A DNA stretch of 64,000 nucleotides from Hyphomicrobiales bacterium (GCA_900469475.1 UBXG01000008.1:239058-303057), one strand, 5' to 3'. Positions 45,964-54,801 are shown, counted from the stretch's first letter. Numbers and translations are program-made. Notes: generated from the sequence alone by a model not told the origin.

Positions 45964-46401
45964 TCAAAGCTCGATCAGTGCGATGCCGAGATCCTTCCGA
46001 TGGCGACGATGCAGCGCTACCGGCGTTTCGATGATGGTCGCTTCCAAGGTCGGATGCACGACACCTTCAAGGAAATGACCGCCGCGCGTCGAGCCGTCCC
46101 TGAGACCCAAGACGGCATGAAGATGGAGGCTCGCCTTGCCGTCGTCGCCCGTCGCAATATCACCGATCAGGCTCAGCACCTCGCACTGTTCGGCAACGAG
46201 AATCTTGCGATAGCTGCAGTCGGCGAAATCGAACCAGCCGACGGTCGCATGTTCAAAGGCGCCGATTGCGGTGATTGAAGCTGCGGTCAACCCTTGTTCG
46301 GTTGCGAATGCGGCAAGCGTCGCGAATGCTTCCTCATTCGCGTCGAGAACGACGACATAGGTCTTCTGCCCGTTTTGAAGATCGATTTTCTTGTGATGCA
46401 T
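45964..46401 (-). CDS. PPC-domain (DUF296) protein
   Basis: A 145-residue protein starting [20 protein letters not shown] at 46401, where GGAGGCGATGCC precedes it. The fold is the plant-and-prokaryote-conserved domain: [40 protein letters not shown] and [18 protein letters not shown] with the conserved His and Gly. In plants the domain trimerises beside AT-hooks; the bacterial stand-alone form is uncharacterised. It lies 88 bases upstream of katE on the same strand and may share stress control. Confidence 0.83.
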   Translation of the reverse strand: MHHKKIDLQNGQKTYVVVLDANEEAFATLAAFATEQGLTAASITAIGAFEHATVGWFDFADCSYRKILVAEQCEVLSLIGDIATGDDGKASLHLHAVLGLRDGSTRGGHFLEGVVHPTLEATIIETPVALHRRHRKDLGIALIEL

Positions 46402-46771
46402 GGCATCGCCTCCATGTTGCCTGTCGTGATCGATGCATGCCAAGACTGCCCCAGCCGTTGACGGCAGCTTAGGCAGGGCCACTCTGCCGACCGTTGGCTT
46501 GACGCATCGCTTCCTCTGCTAAATTCGGCGATCCGAAATCCCTGGGACGTTGAAGGGTCAGAACCACCTGAAGCTCCGCAGGTTCCATTGGCGTGAGGAC
46601 TCTTCGTCGTGCAGGGAACCTGAGGGTCGGATGAGGGTTGGCGAGGGCAAACGATCAGCGAAAGAACCTGAGAAGGAAAGGCGCATGCCTCCTCGTCCCA
46701 GGCCTCCATTTCCAGCACAGCGGCAGTCAGCCCGGACACTCGGTGCGATGCGCGGCCCAGCGTTCTTGTTT
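46402..46771. other. Non-coding interval
   Basis: No gene, RNA or repeat could be supported; the open frames here have no recognisable protein character. Confidence 0.4.
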
Positions 46772-46921
46772 CTAATGGTGCTTGAAATATTGCACTTCGC
46801 GCTCGTGCTTTTCTGCCGCCTCACGGGTTTTGAAAGTCCCGAGGTTTTTACGCCTGTGCGTCTTGGGATCGAGCTTGCGCGAGTAAAGGCGATATTCGCC
46901 TGACTTCAGTTTGCGGATCAT
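46772..46921 (-). CDS. 49-residue small basic protein (stress-linked)
   Basis: Reads MIRKLKSGEYRLYSRKLDPK and ends FKTREAAEKHEREVQYFKHH before a TAG. The ATG at 46921 follows GGAGACGCTGCC. This short protein, with its YRLYSRK start and REAAEKHER helix, is one I recognise as recurring and uncharacterised in rhizobia and other Proteobacteria. The strand resembles an Arm-type DNA-binding strand but that is speculative. It has its own EcfG-type promoter 27 bases upstream. It is too short for most gene finders. Confidence 0.75.
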   Translation of the reverse strand: MIRKLKSGEYRLYSRKLDPKTHRRKNLGTFKTREAAEKHEREVQYFKHH

Positions 46922-46947
46922 GGCAGCGTCTCCTTTCCTTTGATTAT

Positions 46948-46972
46948 AACCTCAAGGAGTGATTTCGGTTCC
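46948..46972 (-). promoter_or_regulatory. EcfG/RpoE2-type promoter of the 49-residue protein
   Basis: Minus strand: GGAAC (46968-46972), 16-base spacer, GGTT (46948-46951). Confidence 0.6.
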
Positions 46973-47084
46973 CGGCGCGATCAGGCTGATGCCTGGTGGA
47001 TCATCTCGGCCATGGCGGGGATATGTCGATAAAGGGATTGCTGTCCTTATTTGTCCTCCAAATTCATACTCTAGTGAAATTCCG

Positions 47085-47109
47085 GGAACATGCGGCCCTT
47101 CGTATGGTT
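47085..47109 (+). promoter_or_regulatory. EcfG/RpoE2-type promoter before a gene remnant
   Basis: Plus strand: GGAAC (47085-47089), 16-base spacer, GGTT (47106-47109). It now drives only a broken gene. Confidence 0.5.
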
Positions 47110-47137
47110 GGCACATACATATCAACGAAGGGCTTGA

Positions 47138-47480
47138 TGACGAAAAAGCTTGCGCCCATCACCTTCAGTGCGGCGGTTTTCGCAACGGCGTCGTTTGCTC
47201 GGGCCTCGTCGGCGCGATGATCGACGAAGGTGTGCCGGAGGAGGAGGCGAATTTATATGGCGAGGGAATTCGCCGCGGCGGGTCCCTGGTCGCCGCCCGC
47301 CTGGACGATGATCGCGTAGCGCGAGCTCAATCGATCCTTCAGGCCCATGCAGTCAATGCGGATGAGCGGCGCGCAAGCTATGTCGAGCAGGGAGGTTCTT
47401 GGAAATGCACAGGATTTCCAATCGACTGTCGCAATCCGCATCTCGGCTGCGCACGAACGCCGATAGCTGCTCGTCGGCAG
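47138..47480 (+). pseudogene. Mosaic remnant: secreted-protein start joined to a general-stress protein tail
   Basis: From the ATG near 47138 a signal-like stretch reads MTKKLAPITFSAAVFATASF and stops after 27 codons. In another frame from about 47195, LVGAMIDEGVPEEEANLYGE and GIRRGGSLVAARLDDDRVAR, then SILQAH, match the C-terminal part of the rhizobial general-stress (YflT-like/DUF1269-like) proteins, whose Gly-rich middle is missing. The two parts do not share a frame. I read this as the fused leftovers of two genes after a deletion. Confidence 0.5.
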
Positions 47481-47844
47481 CTATCGGCTCTTCGGCAGGA
47501 GAACCGAAAGGAAGGCGGGGAACCCTTCCGGTTATAGAACCGCGCGCCTTTGAGAAAGTTCCTGATAACAGTTGAATACAGGTGTGATTGTCTCTTTGGC
47601 GCTCGTATGTCCCACCGGAACTTTAGCGTCGTCGATTTGCGTGAGTAGGGGGACCATTCGAGTGCGAGCGTCGGTTTCGCAAGGGCCAATACGGGCGGAA
47701 ATGATTGTTGCGATATAGACTTGTCTCCATCAGGGAACTGCCTACTGGCTGCGCCCTGCAAGAGAATTCACGAGATTTCGGGCCGCTGCTCCGTCGTCGG
47801 ATGGAGCCCGGTAGTCTTTGCGGGCCGACGACCCTGGAAACAGG
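47481..47844. other. Non-coding interval after the stress-gene remnant
   Basis: I see no gene or repeat. It lies between gene debris and the DUF2934 gene. Confidence 0.4.
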
Positions 47845-48087
47845 TCATTCACGAACGGGTCGCGGGCTTTTGGCACGAGTGGTTTTTTTCTCTTTACGGT
47901 CATGCGGTCCCGAACCATTGCTTTTCAGGTCCTCTGACTTGTCGGTTTCTTGCTCGGTTCGCTCGTGCTGTTCTTCGGCGCGTTGCCAATGATCAAGGTG
48001 CCGTCCCTCCGGTCGTCCCTCTTCCTCCCAGATTCTGTAGGCACGCTCACGACGCTTATCCGAGTTTTTGTCTTCGTGATTGGCCAC
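47845..48087 (-). CDS. DUF2934-family small protein
   Basis: An 80-residue, highly charged protein. The family core is ERAYRIWEEEGRPEGRHLDH followed by WQRAEEQ; the tail is rich in Lys, Glu and Ser and probably disordered. DUF2934 proteins are common in Rhizobiales near stress genes; their function is unknown. Its start overlaps the end of the upstream gene by 32 bases. GGAGGAAC lies just before the ATG. Confidence 0.8.
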   Translation of the reverse strand: MANHEDKNSDKRRERAYRIWEEEGRPEGRHLDHWQRAEEQHERTEQETDKSEDLKSNGSGPHDRKEKKTTRAKSPRPVRE

Positions 48088-48316
48088 GGAAGTTCCTCCT
48101 GGTTTTTATCGGAAAGTCATTCGTCAGTTCGCTAAATGACGGAGACCGACGTTTCGCAGCCATGAGCAAATCGAGCTCAATCGATGATGGGCCGAAACGA
48201 AGGAAAAGGTTTTCGGCCATGGCATCATCGAGACCATATTTCTTTTGGAAATCCTCCAGCGAATAGGGGTTGCCCCTTACCAGTCGGCGCCGTTCCAAAG
48301 GCCGTTGCGTTTCCAT
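48056..48316 (-). CDS. Small hypothetical protein, stress-linked
   Basis: An 86-residue protein: METQRPLERRRLVRGNPYSL, then EDFQKKYGLDDAMAENLFLRF and GPSSIELDLLMAAKR. The RGNPYSLEDFxxKYGL and RFGPSSIELDLLM blocks recur, in my recollection, in small uncharacterised rhizobial proteins. RBS GAGGAGATGACGCAAT precedes the ATG. It carries its own EcfG-like promoter and overlaps the DUF2934 gene, so the two are probably co-expressed. Confidence 0.65.
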   Translation of the reverse strand: METQRPLERRRLVRGNPYSLEDFQKKYGLDDAMAENLFLRFGPSSIELDLLMAAKRRSPSFSELTNDFPIKTRRNFRGQSRRQKLG

Positions 48317-48346
48317 ATTGCGTCATCTCCTCGCGTAGCTCAGCAA

Positions 48347-48371
48347 AATCGCTGGCGAGACTGAAAGTTCC
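48347..48371 (-). promoter_or_regulatory. Possible EcfG-type promoter of the 48056-48316 gene
   Basis: Minus strand: GGAAC (48367-48371), 18-base spacer, TT (48347-48348). It fits GGAAC-N18-TT but not the stricter CGTT. Confidence 0.45.
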
Positions 48372-48756
48372 CCACGGCGCGAAATATTGTGAAAGAGCAC
48401 GCACGGCCTGGGCGAGCGATTGGGCTACGTATCAGCGCTCCAACGTCGCGGAACCAGATAGACGCAATGTGCGGTTCACCATGGCCTTTGCGTCGCGATC
48501 GAGCAAGGCACACCTGTAGCGCTGTGCTAAACGCACGCATATCTGCCGTATGACGTTGTCGAAGGGAGTGCCAACATGCCTCCTATCCCAGCAAGGATGT
48601 CTATTTAACGGCTTGGTCTTTTGGCTCGCCTAATCTGAAGGCGACCTTTCCGACAACCTCTAGATTGCCGGACCTCGTACTAGCATGCGGCCCGGCGATA
48701 TGAGTCTAATGCACAGATTTGTACAAAGCTGTTGGCAGAAAGGATACTTCCGCTCA
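48372..48756. other. Non-coding interval
   Basis: No supportable gene; short frames here lack protein character. Confidence 0.4.
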
Positions 48757-48819
48757 CTAGGTTTGACGATCGTACCAATTATCGACGTCGGACCGCGCCC
48801 TTACTTGCTTCCAGTCCAT
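48757..48819 (-). pseudogene. CsbD gene collapsed to 20 codons, ends retained
   Basis: From an ATG at 48819, with GAGGAGACAACGCA before it, the frame reads MDWKQV then RARSDVDNWYDRQT and a TAG. The first six residues match the start of CsbD (MDWNRV in the intact copy at 43552-43755). The rest matches its last residues (RAKSDVDDWYGHQTW). About 45 middle codons are missing while the frame is kept. Whether the 20-residue peptide is made is unknown; it is most likely a remnant. Confidence 0.6.
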
Positions 48820-49268
48820 TGCGTTGTCTCCTCATTGTTTCTCAGGGGACAACGCGTTTCATTTGTATTGGTTCGAGCGAATGCGCCATGCTTTGAGCCG
48901 TGGCCTTCACCTTCCGCACTCTATAGCACTAGGTGCTCGCAATCTTTGTCAATTCGAACCTTCCGACGTGAAGATTATCGAGCTTCTTCCTTGCCTTAAA
49001 GGAAGCCGATGCGCGAATTGACGAGGTGCTCCACTGCGCGGCTAGACGCTTGTGCTTGAAAAAATCGTATTGCGACACATTTTTAGACAATAGAGCGATG
49101 CTCGTAGCCCAGCCCGAGGACGATTGGCAAACCTTATCCTTGCTTGCATAGCGCAAGGGTTATGGCTCCGTTCCCGCGCTATAAATCCAACCTGCTTCTG
49201 ACCAAAACTCGTCGACGTTCGGCAAGTGGCCTTCGAGGCAAGACTACTGCCGACGGAGGAGCGCGAAT
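48820..49268. other. Non-coding interval before the first HWE-type kinase
   Basis: No gene supported. The interval separates the stress debris from the kinase gene and should hold its promoter; no GGAAC box is present on the plus strand. Confidence 0.4.
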
Positions 49269-50363
49269 ATGGCGCAAGACGCAAATGAACCTACAGGTTC
49301 GTCCTTCACTGCTTACGAACGGAACAAGGCGTCCCCGGATTTATTGATCAACAACCCGATCGCGGAACATTTTGGGATTTCCGGCCTGTCTGCGGAAGCC
49401 TGGCTTGCCGCCATCGTTGAAAATTCCGACGATGCGATCGTCAGTAAGACCTCCAACGGCATTATTACCAGCTGGAACAGAAGCGCCGAGCGACTTTTCG
49501 GATTTTCCGCCGCCGAGGCGGTGGGGCGGCACATCAGTATCATCATCCCTGACGATCGCCTGCATGAAGAAGATACAATTATCAATCACATTCGCAATGG
49601 CAGGAGGATCGAACATTTCGAGACGATAAGGCAGCATAAGGATGGAACGCTCCTCGACATTTCGCTGACGATCTCACCAGTCCGGGATAAGAATGGCGAA
49701 ATTGTCGGCGCGTCGAAGATCGCTCGCGACATCTCCGAGCGAAAGCGGATGGTGGAGCGACAGCGGCTGATGCTGCGGGAAATGCATCATCGCATCAAAA
49801 ATCTGTTCGCCATCGTCAGCGCATTAATTTCCGTCAGTGAAAGGTCCGCGGAAGCGCCCGGTTCATCTTTCGCCAACGACCTACGCGCGCGGGTCGCAGC
49901 ATTGGCCGCCGCCCAGAATTTTGTCCTGAAGGAATCAGAAGGCGGCTCCGATGGGCATGCTTCAACAAGCCTTTTTGGTCTCATTGACGCAATCTTGTCG
50001 GCTCACCAGGACAAGAATGGCGCCCGCATCGTCGTTAGCGGAGAGGACGTTAGCGTGAACAATGCCGTGCTGACGTCGCTAGCTCTGCTTTTGCACGAAT
50101 TCGCAACGAACGCGATAAAATATGGCTCTCTTTCGGTAAACGGCGGTCGGGTCGAAATCGAGGTGTCTCGTAATAACGGACTCGCGCTGACGTGGACGGA
50201 AGTCGATGGGCCTCCCGCACGGGTCCCCGAGGGATCCGCTGGCTTCGGATCAGAGCTTGAACGCATGACAATCGCCTCATTGAGGGGATCGATCCATCGA
50301 GATTGGCGTCCTGATGGGGTGCGTATCCTCGTTGAAATCCCTGATCAGCATCTTGGCAGTTAG
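49269..50363 (+). CDS. PAS-domain HWE/HisKA_2 histidine kinase (copy 1)
   Basis: A 364-residue soluble kinase. A PAS domain at about 45-165 (AAIVENSDDAIVSKTSNGII; SWNRSAERLFGFSAAEAVG) is followed by the kinase core with phosphorylated His in LREMHHRIKNLFAIVSALI. The ATPase domain has LLLHEFATNAIKYGSLSVNG, VDGPPARVPEGSAGFGSEL and SLRGSIHRDW. GGAGGAGCGCGAAT precedes the ATG. Kinases of this type feed the alphaproteobacterial PhyR-EcfG stress switch and single receivers. Its last 120 codons recur, slightly changed, at 62492-62844. Confidence 0.9.
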   Translation: MAQDANEPTGSSFTAYERNKASPDLLINNPIAEHFGISGLSAEAWLAAIVENSDDAIVSKTSNGIITSWNRSAERLFGFSAAEAVGRHISIIIPDDRLHEEDTIINHIRNGRRIEHFETIRQHKDGTLLDISLTISPVRDKNGEIVGASKIARDISERKRMVERQRLMLREMHHRIKNLFAIVSALISVSERSAEAPGSSFANDLRARVAALAAAQNFVLKESEGGSDGHASTSLFGLIDAILSAHQDKNGARIVVSGEDVSVNNAVLTSLALLLHEFATNAIKYGSLSVNGGRVEIEVSRNNGLALTWTEVDGPPARVPEGSAGFGSELERMTIASLRGSIHRDWRPDGVRILVEIPDQHLGS

Positions 50364-50494
50364 GTGCAGAAGCTGATTGAGCCGGAAAATTTGAAGCGCG
50401 ATGCCTCCACTGGTCGCCAGATGGTACAGTTAAATGGTTTAACTCCACAATCGCATGCCTTGTTCGCTGGCATATTTCGGGTCTGCTGGAGGGA

Positions 50495-51511
50495 TTATCC
50501 ACCAAGCGACTGTAGCGGGATCCTCAGACTGATGCGCAAGCCGTCCGATCTCCAATCTCGGGTGATCGAGCCCTTGAGAGCGTCCAATGCGAGTTGCTCC
50601 AATCGAGAGCCGAAACCAGCCGCTCCGCTTGGCGCGTCAATTGAAGGCCCGCCGACCTCGGCCCAATGCAACTCAACTCCATCCTGGTCTCGAACTTCGA
50701 CGTCGATATGGCCACCGGATACCGACAGCGCGCCATATTTGATCGAATTGGTGACCAGCTCATGAAGGAGCAACGCGATCGATGTAAGCGCAACAGCACC
50801 GACCGCAATGTCATTGCCTTGGACGGCGATGCGCTCACCCTTCTGATCCTGGTGCGCTGCAAAAATTGCTTGAATGAGGGCAAAAAGGCTCGCGGAATCG
50901 CCGGATTGGGAGTTGCCGCCGGTGTGACCCAAAACGAGATTGTGTGCGGCAGAAAGGGCGCGGATGCGCGCGCGCAAGTCGTCGGCAAGGCCGCGGGCGC
51001 TCGTGGTTGTTCGTTCGCTCACCGAGACAAGCGAATTCATGACGGCAAACAGGTTCTTCACCCGGTGGCTCATCTCTTGCAGTAAAAGATCTTGCCTCTC
51101 GATCAACCGCTTCCGCTCGGAAATGTCGCGTACGATCTTGGAAGCACCGACGATCTCGCCATCCTTGTCCGTCACAGGGGAAACCGTCAGCGAAATATCG
51201 ACCAGCGTCCCATCTTTGCGACACCTCACCGTCTCATAATGCTCAATCCGCCGGCCTGCCCGAATGGAGGCGATTATGGTTGCCTCCTCATCCAAAAGAT
51301 TGGGCGGCACGATAATGGTGATGGGCTGTCCGATTGCTTCGGCAGCTGAGAAACCGAAGAGTCGCTCTGCGCTTTTGTTCCAGCTCGTGATGATGCCGTT
51401 GACGGATTTGCTGATAATGGCATCTTCTGAACTTTCGACGATTGCAGCAAGCCAGGCGTCAGCCGATAGGGGGAGGGCGGCCGAATGGGCATCATTGCGT
51501 GCGTGTGACAC
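50495..51511 (-). CDS. PAS-domain HWE/HisKA_2 histidine kinase (copy 2)
   Basis: A 338-residue paralogue of the convergent kinase at 49269-50363, with a GTG start after AGGAGAAACAA. The PAS domain has LAAIVESSEDAIISKSVNGI and SWNKSAERLFGFSAAEAIGQ; the kinase has LLQEMSHRVKNLFAVMNSLV and LLLHELVTNSIKYGALSVSG. It is divergent from the receiver gene at 51917, with a shared control region. The two kinases and receiver probably form one signalling module responding to a PAS-bound ligand or redox cue. Confidence 0.9.
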   Translation of the reverse strand: MSHARNDAHSAALPLSADAWLAAIVESSEDAIISKSVNGIITSWNKSAERLFGFSAAEAIGQPITIIVPPNLLDEEATIIASIRAGRRIEHYETVRCRKDGTLVDISLTVSPVTDKDGEIVGASKIVRDISERKRLIERQDLLLQEMSHRVKNLFAVMNSLVSVSERTTTSARGLADDLRARIRALSAAHNLVLGHTGGNSQSGDSASLFALIQAIFAAHQDQKGERIAVQGNDIAVGAVALTSIALLLHELVTNSIKYGALSVSGGHIDVEVRDQDGVELHWAEVGGPSIDAPSGAAGFGSRLEQLALDALKGSITRDWRSDGLRISLRIPLQSLGG

Positions 51512-51916
51512 TTGTTTCTCCTGTCTCTTACGCTGTCACAGATTGCGAGAATCAATTCGTCGTGTCGCCTCTTGGAGGCGCGATAGACTGCCTCTCAGCT
51601 GCCCGGATCGATCCGAGTAACCGCATTTAATCTATGCCCTGTATAATGGATGCCAAGCCGAGAAGTTTCAAAGTTAATGATGTCTCTAGCGGCATCAGCA
51701 GAGTCTCCGGCTCAACTGGCGACTATTCGCCCGGAAAGTTCAATCGCGCTGGGTGGCTTTGGGAACATTTCTATTGGCGTGATGTTGGAATGAGCCAAAT
51801 GCGCCGCCGCTTGCCGGACTTCCTGACGAAGGTGGACAGCTGCCGATGGGGCGCTATTTACACTCCGGCCGGGCCAGCGATCCGACAAATCGCACAAGGA
51901 TTTTGACGAGGCATTC
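51512..51916. promoter_or_regulatory. Control region of the receiver gene, conserved in both copies of the module
   Basis: It holds the palindrome CGGATCGATCCG (51604-51615) and an EcfG-like promoter GGAAC-N17-GTT (51762-51786). The same order and near-identical patches (for example GATGCCAAGCCGAGAAGTTT) recur at 62870-63271 before the second receiver copy. No convincing gene lies inside; a 90-codon frame at 51634 is not conserved between the copies. Confidence 0.6.
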
Positions 51917-52309
51917 ATGCGAATCCTGGTTGTTGAAGATGAAGTTCTGATTGCCCTTGATGTGGAATCTGTACTGCGCTCAGCCGGCTATGACGTTGCA
52001 GGGCCAGTCGGCAATAGCGAGGATGCTTCCGAGCTGGGAATTGGCGCCGATATCGCCCTCGTCGATGTTCATCTCAGTGATGGTCAGACGGGTCCCTCAT
52101 TGGCCGGGTACCTAAGCCAAGCGCACGGTGTCACTGTCATATTCGCAACCGCCAATCCAGAAATCGTCGCCGCGGATCCTCACGCTATCGGGGTTCTGAT
52201 TAAGCCCGTCTTCGCCACCGATCTACTCAGCACCATAGAGTATGCCGTTGCGCTCCGCAGGGGCGAACCCGCTTCGGCACCCCCCTGCCTGAAACGCCTT
52301 CAGGCGTAG
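51917..52309 (+). CDS. Single-domain response regulator (copy A)
   Basis: A 130-residue receiver: MRILVVEDEVLIALDVESVL, phosphorylated Asp in IALVDVHLSDGQTGPSLAGY, IFATANPEIVAA and LIKPVFATDL. It belongs to the group paired with HWE/HisKA_2 kinases and sits beside two of them. A paralogue with the same upstream region lies at 63272-63664. An EcfG-like promoter 131 bases upstream suggests induction in general stress. Confidence 0.88.
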   Translation: MRILVVEDEVLIALDVESVLRSAGYDVAGPVGNSEDASELGIGADIALVDVHLSDGQTGPSLAGYLSQAHGVTVIFATANPEIVAADPHAIGVLIKPVFATDLLSTIEYAVALRRGEPASAPPCLKRLQA

Positions 52310-52466
52310 TCTTCGGGCCGCCGGCGCCGCCCCGTAAATTTTCGAAAAATGCGTCCCACTGCTTGATCCGACCATGATGCGGACAAGGAGAAGCGCTCGG
52401 CAATCGCTAACGCCAATTTCGGACTTGTTCACGCAGGCCAAGATATTCAGGTCCCATTGGATCAGA

Positions 52467-53036
52467 GGTTCTGTCGCAAAACGATATCGAGGTCACGGAT
52501 GTGGAGCTATGCACTGGTGCTCAGGCGGTCTTCGGCATCGCTGGAAATGACCGCTTGGTGATTGGTCAGGCTGCCGTCGATGACGATGCAATCCGGCCGG
52601 CCATGACGATCCAACGCCCTGCGAAGGAAGCGCTTGGCCGCTGGCAGGTCACGGCTTTCGCTGAAGAGAAACTCGACCGTATCGCCGACGCTGTCGATAG
52701 CGCGGTAGAGATACATCCATTCGCTGCGGACCTTGATGTATGTCTCGTCCATATGCCACTTGCCGGTAACGCACCGCTTACGACGGTTAAAGCGCTCCAG
52801 CAACCGGGGGGAAGTGGACGACCTATCGATGGATGGTGGAGTGATCGATACTCATACCGCGTTCGGCCATCATCTATTCCAGGTCCCGCAGACTTAAATT
52901 GTAAGCCAGATACCAACGTACGCACAGCAGGATCACCAATCGATCGAAGTGGCGGCCGTTGAACATTACAAGCTCCCCTGAAAACCAGAGGGCTTAATGT
53001 CGGAGATACCTTGCCATTTCGTTTTGCGACAGAACC
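52467..53036 (-). mobile_element. Internally deleted IS6-family element (570 bp)
   Basis: Bounded by 18-base inverted repeats, GGTTCTGTCGCAAAACGA at 52467-52484 and its complement at 53019-53036. Intact members are about 0.8 kb. The last part of the transposase is missing, so the element is a deletion derivative with intact ends. The 8-base flanks (GGATCAGA, GAATATTG) do not match. Confidence 0.85.
52507..52966 (-). pseudogene. Degraded IS6-family transposase (two TAG codons, frameshift, missing tail)
   Basis: Starts MFNGRHFDRLVILLCVRWYL at 52966. A TAG at 52874-52876 replaces a Glu (DLEEMMAERG), and a second TAG at 52823-52825 replaces a Trp (HRW). One extra base in the G-run at 52806-52811 then shifts the frame. 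The remaining part reads WHMDETYIKVRSEWMYLYRA and VIDGSLTNHQAVISSDAEDR, then stops where the normal protein continues about 80 residues further. Confidence 0.8.
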
Positions 53037-53245
53037 GAATATTGTCTTCCATGTACTGACATTCAAAATCGTCGATCATTTGGCATCATGAATGAATAGT
53101 ATCTAATTTCATAATTTAAAGAATAGGCGACAAAAGCGATGAGATTTGATAAATTTACGCTAGCCGGTTGCGGTTTGATTGTAGATAAAATTCGCCGGAC
53201 GTCTTTGCAGCGCCAGCCGGTATGTGGTGCAGGAGGAGAGATGTT

Positions 53246-54058
53246 ATGGTGGCATTCCACGTCATGGCCGGTGCGAGCGGCGAATTTGCGCGTCCGGAAG
53301 TGCGGAAGATAAGGATCGGGGATCTTATCGATGCGCTGAGATTGGGGTTTAATGATTTCAGAGAAAAGCCCTCACATTACGTTTTTCTCTGTCTTATATA
53401 TCCGATCACAGGCGTTTTCCTGATCATGTGGAGCTCCGGCGCTAACCTGATGCCGTTGCTTTATCCCTTGATGTCCGGCTTTGCGCTGGTTGGCCCGATT
53501 GCGGCCCTTGGCCTTTATGAAATCAGTCGACGCCGTGAACAGGGACTGGACAGCTCATGGTATCACGCGCTGGAGGTCGGCCGCTCTCCGGCACTGCCAT
53601 CGATCATTGCGGTGGGCTTCATGCTGTTCGCGCTTTTCGTCGCTTGGTTATTTGTCGCGCAGCACATCTACACCCTGACCTTCGGCAACGCCGGTCTGAC
53701 CTCGGTCTCCACCTTCCTGCTAGATGTGCTGACCACGTCTCGAGGTCTCTCCCTTATATTTTGGGGAAACTTGGCCGGTTTCGTTTTCGCAATAATTGCG
53801 TTAGCGACGACTGTGGTGACCTTTCCGCTGCTGCTCGACCGGGATGTCGGCGCAACCGCAGCAGTAAATGCGAGCATACGCGCCACGCTTGCCAATCCAG
53901 GACCTGTTGCGCTTTGGGGATTGATCGTCGCGGTGCTGCTCGTCGTCGGCACGATCCCGATTTTTGTCGGCCTTGCGGTCGTTATGCCCATCCTCGGGCA
54001 TTCAACTTGGCACCTGTATCGGAAATTGATTGCCGCCTATCCGAACCGCATGTCTTGA
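53246..54058 (+). CDS. DUF2189-like integral membrane protein
   Basis: About 270 residues; the ATG at 53246 follows AGGAGGAGAGATG. It begins with the typical RKIRIGDLIDALRLGFNDFR and has about six hydrophobic segments (FLCLIYPITGVFLIMW; LPSIIAVGFMLFALFVAWLFV; WGLIVAVLLVVGTIPIFVGL). Members of this family often lie beside terminal oxidase genes, as here, and may help their assembly; no activity is known. Cytochrome c follows about 120 bases later. Confidence 0.8.
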   Translation: MVAFHVMAGASGEFARPEVRKIRIGDLIDALRLGFNDFREKPSHYVFLCLIYPITGVFLIMWSSGANLMPLLYPLMSGFALVGPIAALGLYEISRRREQGLDSSWYHALEVGRSPALPSIIAVGFMLFALFVAWLFVAQHIYTLTFGNAGLTSVSTFLLDVLTTSRGLSLIFWGNLAGFVFAIIALATTVVTFPLLLDRDVGATAAVNASIRATLANPGPVALWGLIVAVLLVVGTIPIFVGLAVVMPILGHSTWHLYRKLIAAYPNRMS

Positions 54059-54179
54059 ATTCACAAACATGTCTTGAATTCACAAAGGAAACTTCCCCCG
54101 GATCATCCTCCAAGCCATTACGACCTATCCGATGGGAGTCGCGTCGTTTGGAATAGCGATGAAGAGAGTGAGGATTACC

Positions 54180-54566
54180 ATGTCTTGGCGTTTTCTTCCG
54201 ATCTGTCTGCCTCTTGCCATTGCCGCCCCGCTTGGCGCTCTCGCGCAGGAGGGCGATGCGACGGCAGGAGCTATTGTTTTCAAGAAATGCGCCATTTGCC
54301 ATATAGCTGAAACGGACCAGAACAAGATCGGACCTTCGCTGAATGGCCTGTTCGGCAGAACGGCCGGAACACATCCGAATTTCGCCTATTCGCCGGCAAT
54401 GCAGCAGGCAGGCAAAGACGGCCTCGTTTGGAGCGAGACATCGCTCCGCGACTATTTGCACGATCCTAAAGTGAAGGTCAAAGGCACGAAAATGACCTTC
54501 ATCGGGCTTAAGGACGATACCGAGATTACTAATCTGATCGCCTATCTGAAGCAATATTCCAAATAG
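54180..54566 (+). CDS. Class I c-type cytochrome, periplasmic
   Basis: A 128-residue protein. The start at 54180 follows GTGAGGATTACC and opens a signal peptide (MSWRFLPICLPLAIAAPLGA, cleaved near ALAQ). Mature part has one haem site CAICH and the distal Met in TKMTFIGLKDD, with the family text GPSLNGLFGRTAGTHPNFAY. This is the mitochondrial-type cytochrome c552 fold that carries electrons from the bc1 complex to aa3-type oxidases. It precedes such an oxidase by 235 bases. Confidence 0.9.
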   Translation: MSWRFLPICLPLAIAAPLGALAQEGDATAGAIVFKKCAICHIAETDQNKIGPSLNGLFGRTAGTHPNFAYSPAMQQAGKDGLVWSETSLRDYLHDPKVKVKGTKMTFIGLKDDTEITNLIAYLKQYSK

Positions 54567-54801
54567 CCAGATGCCAAGTGTGGACGAGTTGTCGTCTGCG
54601 TCGCCGGTTGGATCGGCGAAATTCGGTTCCGCGATTTGACACAGCCGATCTGTTCGCGCCGCGTCTTTGGGCCCGATACGGTTTGCCAAGATTAACTGCT
54701 GTCTTTGCCGCAATTGCCCACCTGGCCTCTTCATGAGATAATACTAAAACGTCTCGCGATGGGATTATTGAAATATTCGCGGCCGGGTCAGGGAGGCGAC
54801 A

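Noticed and set aside
51634..51906. A 90-codon frame before receiver copy A
   Set aside because: The matching region before copy B does not keep the frame or protein sequence, while the promoter and palindrome are kept. The conservation is therefore regulatory, not coding.
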